DNA from: Zygnema cylindricum
Lineage: Eukaryota; Streptophyta; Zygnematophyceae; Zygnematales; Zygnemataceae
Reading direction: 5' to 3'
Length of the DNA: 64,000 nt
Assembly (NCBI GenBank): GCA_037447655.1
Contig: JBBHKE010000259.1
Span: 1 to 64,000 of the forward strand
A program made the translations under genes and the position numbers. Shown piece by piece: positions 60,544 through 64,000 of the stretch (position 1 is the first letter of the stretch; every line of letters begins with the position of its first letter). The notes under the pieces are model-generated. The model did not search any database. It was given only the letters and a program-made list of their open reading frames with translations, and had not been told where the DNA came from.

Positions 60544-63500
60544 TGAAAAGTAAGCTTTACTAAGCCTTAGAAATTTAAGTCTAGGACTTGGAATATTTTT
60601 GGAATACCAACTGTTCAATATTGACCAATTTTAGTGTGGATTTTTTGTAGTAACTACACGAATAGTTATCTTTAAGTAAATTAGTGTGTAGGGCCGCCAA
60701 TGAATGTAGACGTGATAAGAATCACCCGGATTTTTTGGGTATAGATATTGTTAGTGGACAATTCTGGTCCAAACACTTAGATTTTTGTCTGTAGGCTGTC
60801 TAGTGAACCTTGTACATACGTTTTATATATTTTGAGGATCTTTAGAGTATTTAATTCAATTAGGAATGATCAGTTTGATACAAAATGTACATTCTACACA
60901 AGAGTTAAAGAAATGAGAGCACTGAGTGCAGTTTAAGGTGTTTTATGCTCTATTGTCTCTAATTTGCTTGTAGTACATGTTTGTTTGGTTGAAAGACCTC
61001 TTTCGTTTGGAGTTACATATCTTACACTATAGATCTAGTCTTTTAGGCATTTCTCTTTGGGTTTGCTTCTGCTAACATGTGTGATAATGGCTCAGCCCCT
61101 ATTGCAAGTGCTCTTATTAGCCCTAGTGCTCCACCAGCTGGCGCTGGTGCAAGTGTAACTCCTAGTGGGAGTGGATCACAGCCAAGTCTTATTGCCCATG
61201 ACCATCAACAGGTTATGGGCCCACCGCCCAAATTGCCTACTTTTGACATAACTGACTACTTATACTGGGAAGATATGTTGAGCTCATATTTGGATGAGAG
61301 GGACTTGTCACCCATTGTGGAAGGAACAGCGGATGTGACTGCGCCGGATTGGAGAAATAAGAATCTCCATTGCCTCAACGTCTTGAAGTAGTCTATGACA
61401 ACAGATTTGGTAATGTCGTATCTTGAGATGAAGAAAGCCTCTGAAGTTTGGTTTAGTGTACGTGCTATGTATGTTCAACTAGATGTTACCGTCCACACTA
61501 ACATAGCTAGTCAGATTTTTGAATTTAAGTATTCTGGAGGTAGCATGTCAGATCATTGTCATGCTATAAAAAGGTTGTTTCTTCAGAGTACTAGTGCTGG
61601 TGGGGATTTTTCACCACCTCAGCAGGCTATGTTGTTGATGAGAACTTTGCCCGATGAATATAAGGGAGCCATGGATAGGCTTAGGGCTATTCCACAACGT
61701 CAATGGAACATAGCTTTAGCAATTCAACTTATTTTGAGTGAAGAAGCTAACCAAATGTCACAAAGAGGTAGTAGTAAGTCTGTCCAGGCATTGGCTAACC
61801 AGTTTTCGGATTCTAAGATTGGCAGTGGCAGTGGTAGAGGAAGTGGTCCTATAAGGTCACCTTTGACGAGGTAGTGGTCCTAGAAGGTCACCTTTGACAT
61901 GCTATTGCTGTGATGAAAAAGGGCGTGTGTTTAGAATGTGTAATGCATACAAGAGAGCGAAAGCCTCAAGAAATTTTTGCTCTGGATGGGACGAAAGTCG
62001 GGTTCCTTCTCAATCACGTGGTCGCCCAAATGCTCTCTTCAACGAACTTAAAGAGGAGGACGTGAGCAGCTTTCCCGAAAAACAGTGAAAAGAAATACTT
62101 TGCGATGGCACAAGCAACGTAAGGCGTGGAGGAAGACGAATGGATTATGGACTCCGGTGCATCAGCCCACATGCGCCGCAATCACCATCTATTTGAGAGT
62201 ATTCAATCTATTTCACCCATCAAAATTTATTTTAGTGATGATACGTTTGTTGAGTCGAAAGCAAAGGGGAGGGTGTCACTTATATTGAATGTAGAAGGAA
62301 AACCTGTGAAAAGGGTCTTGGAAGATGTGTTGCATGTCCCAGCATTTCAAAAATAAATTTTCTCTACATCAGTGGTAGAAAAGAAAGGTTTTAAAACTAT
62401 ATCTGAGAATGGAAATAAAACAGTAAGTAAGAATGGGAAAATAGCTGCAGAGGGATTTGCTGGGGGAAACAATTTGTATCGGTTGAGTCTTGCAAATGAT
62501 AATGATAATGATGTTATGTACTCAAGTGTAATCAGTGATTGTGATTTACGGCATAAATGTTTAGGACATGTGAATTATGATAGATTAGAAAAGATGGTAA
62601 ATCAAAAAATGGTGGAAGGTGTAAAAATTAGTCAAAAACCAGCATCAAATGTATGTGATAGTTGTGCAATGGGAAAAATTCATAAGTTGCCTTTCCCTTC
62701 GCAAACTGATTATAGAAGTAGTAGGGTGCTAGAACTAATTTATTCAGATGTAGGGGGGCCATCTAGGTATCCATATGTGGGAGGTTCTACGTTTATGCTT
62801 ACCTTTAGTGATGATTATAGTAGATTTACTACAGTTTATTTTTTGAAGAGTAAGGATGAAGTTTTTTCAAAATTTAAAGAGTATAAAGCTTGGGATGAAA
62901 ATCTGCATGAGAGAAAGATAGGAGGATCCAGATCTGATAATGAAGGGGAGTACATTTCTAATGAATTGGCAGAATTCCTAAAATTGCATGGAATCTCACA
63001 TCAGCTAACCGTTCCTTATTCTCCAGAACAAAACGGTGTTTCAGAGAAGATGAATATGACTATATCAGAGTGTGCTAGGACAATGATGGCTGATATGGAC
63101 ATAGATTACAAATTTTGGGCAGAGGCTATAAATTGTGGAGCTTATGTGAGAAACAGGCTAGAAACAAGGGCAGTAAAAGATAAAACTCCTTACGAAATGT
63201 GGACATGACAAAAACCAGATGTAAGTTACTTCAAAGTTTTTGGAAGTAAGATATTTATGCTAGATAATGATCCACAAAAATGGAAATTAGAGCCAAAAGG
63301 CATACCAGGTAAATTTCTAGGGTATGATGATCATGCCAACGGTTATAAAGTATATGACATTAAGAGAAATAGAGTTGTGGTAGCCAGAAACATCATAGTG
63401 AAGGATGAGGGAAAATGAGTGGATGTATTTAGTCAGCGTACAGATAAAAAGAAAGATAAAAGTGTTGATTATATCTTTTTAGAGGAGAATCCTATGTTTT

Positions 63501-64000
63501 TCAAGAAAAATATAGAAAATGCATCTACATCAACTCAAAGTGACTTGCAATCATCTTCTCCACCAGAAAACAGCAAGTGTTATGCCTGAAAGAGTTGTAG
63601 ACTCTCCTCTACCTCAAGCTGAAACTGAATCACAAGAAGAATCACATGTATCAAGGAGGAGGACCCAACCATCTATACCAGCGAAAAAAATTCTAGGTGG
63701 AATGAGGCGAAGTGCACGACTCAGGGGAGAAAATGCAGCCTTTGCTCATTCAGCACACATAGAAGAGCCTCTAATGTTGAAAGAAGCTTTTTCGAGTAAT
63801 GAAAGGGAACATTGGGTGGAAGCGGTCAATGGGGAAATGAAGTCCATCATGGAGGCCCAAACATGGGATCTCGTGGAACTTCCTCTAAGAAGAAAGGCTA
63901 TTAGAAGTAAATGGGTCTTTAAATTAAAATTGAACCCAGATAATACCATAGACAGGTATAAGGCTCGCTTGGTTGCTAAGGGATATAATCAAAAGGAGGG
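60544..64000 (+). mobile_element. E2 duplicate, cut by window end
   Basis: 5' LTR 60544-61036, gag 61077-61874, zinc knuckle and protease 61894-62356, integrase 62372-63208 and the start of the reverse transcriptase up to the window end. Every stop and frame change of E2 is repeated. Confidence 0.88.

Larger units (their letters stand above)
57614..64000. repeat. 8251-bp tandem unit, second copy (cut by window end)
   Basis: Begins inside the E1 reverse transcriptase (TTGCTTCCCCCATATCC, same as 49363) directly after the E2 3' LTR. The perfect match contrasts with about 3% difference between the LTRs of E2, so the duplication is much younger than the E2 insertion, or is an assembly error. Confidence 0.9.

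Overview
The window is nuclear DNA from a photosynthetic eukaryote. The first 28 kb holds spliced genes with GT-AG introns, a plant-like plastid transit peptide, and products of the LCIB / theta-type carbonic anhydrase family, which is known from algae with a CO2-concentrating mechanism and from hornworts. The rest is mostly plant-type LTR retrotransposon debris, including primer sites complementary to initiator tRNA-Met. A green-lineage alga or a hornwort fits, but the sequence alone does not settle the species.

Left part (1-27.7 kb): four LCIB-like genes lie head to tail on the plus strand. Copy A (362-2795) is cut by the window start. Copy B (5991-10640) has all nine exons and encodes about 399 residues, but one 3' splice site carries an extra base. 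Copy C (14043-16916) is a pseudogene: it lost its promoter and exons 1-2, has frameshifts in exon 4, and lies between two 1-kb inverted-repeat arms. Copy D (21110-27717) is more divergent, contains an assembly gap (21965-22305) where exon 3 should be, and needs a frame change in its low-complexity N-terminal region. Exon lengths (40, 163, 200, 66, 102, 59 nt) are the same in every copy where the exon is visible. The introns are pyrimidine-rich and repeatedly carry tandem copies of the end of the preceding exon together with its splice donor.

Middle part (27.7-36 kb): gene-poor, AT-rich DNA. It holds an LTR-like copy with a tRNA-like segment on its opposite strand (30376-31330) and two short TIR elements of one family (33615-34163 and 34905-35413), the first flanked by TA.

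Right part (36-64 kb): a retrotransposon cluster. A non-coding LTR element of about 4.3 kb (36091-40353) is followed by a second copy of its internal region (40354-41997), broken by a minus-strand Copia LTR and RNase H fragment (41998-42905). A Ty3/gypsy fragment (about 42906-44936) follows, then two more LTR-like copies and two decayed Copia elements: E1 on the minus strand (47210-52290) and E2 on the plus strand (52293-57614). The sequence 49363-55749 recurs without visible change at 57614-64000, so the window ends inside the second copy of an 8251-bp tandem unit. No retroelement reading frame here is intact.

The LCIB-like proteins are expected to work in or near the plastid on CO2/bicarbonate interconversion or CO2 recapture. 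The array appears to be a lineage-specific expansion with one clear loss (C), one doubtful member (B, splice site) and one divergent member (D).
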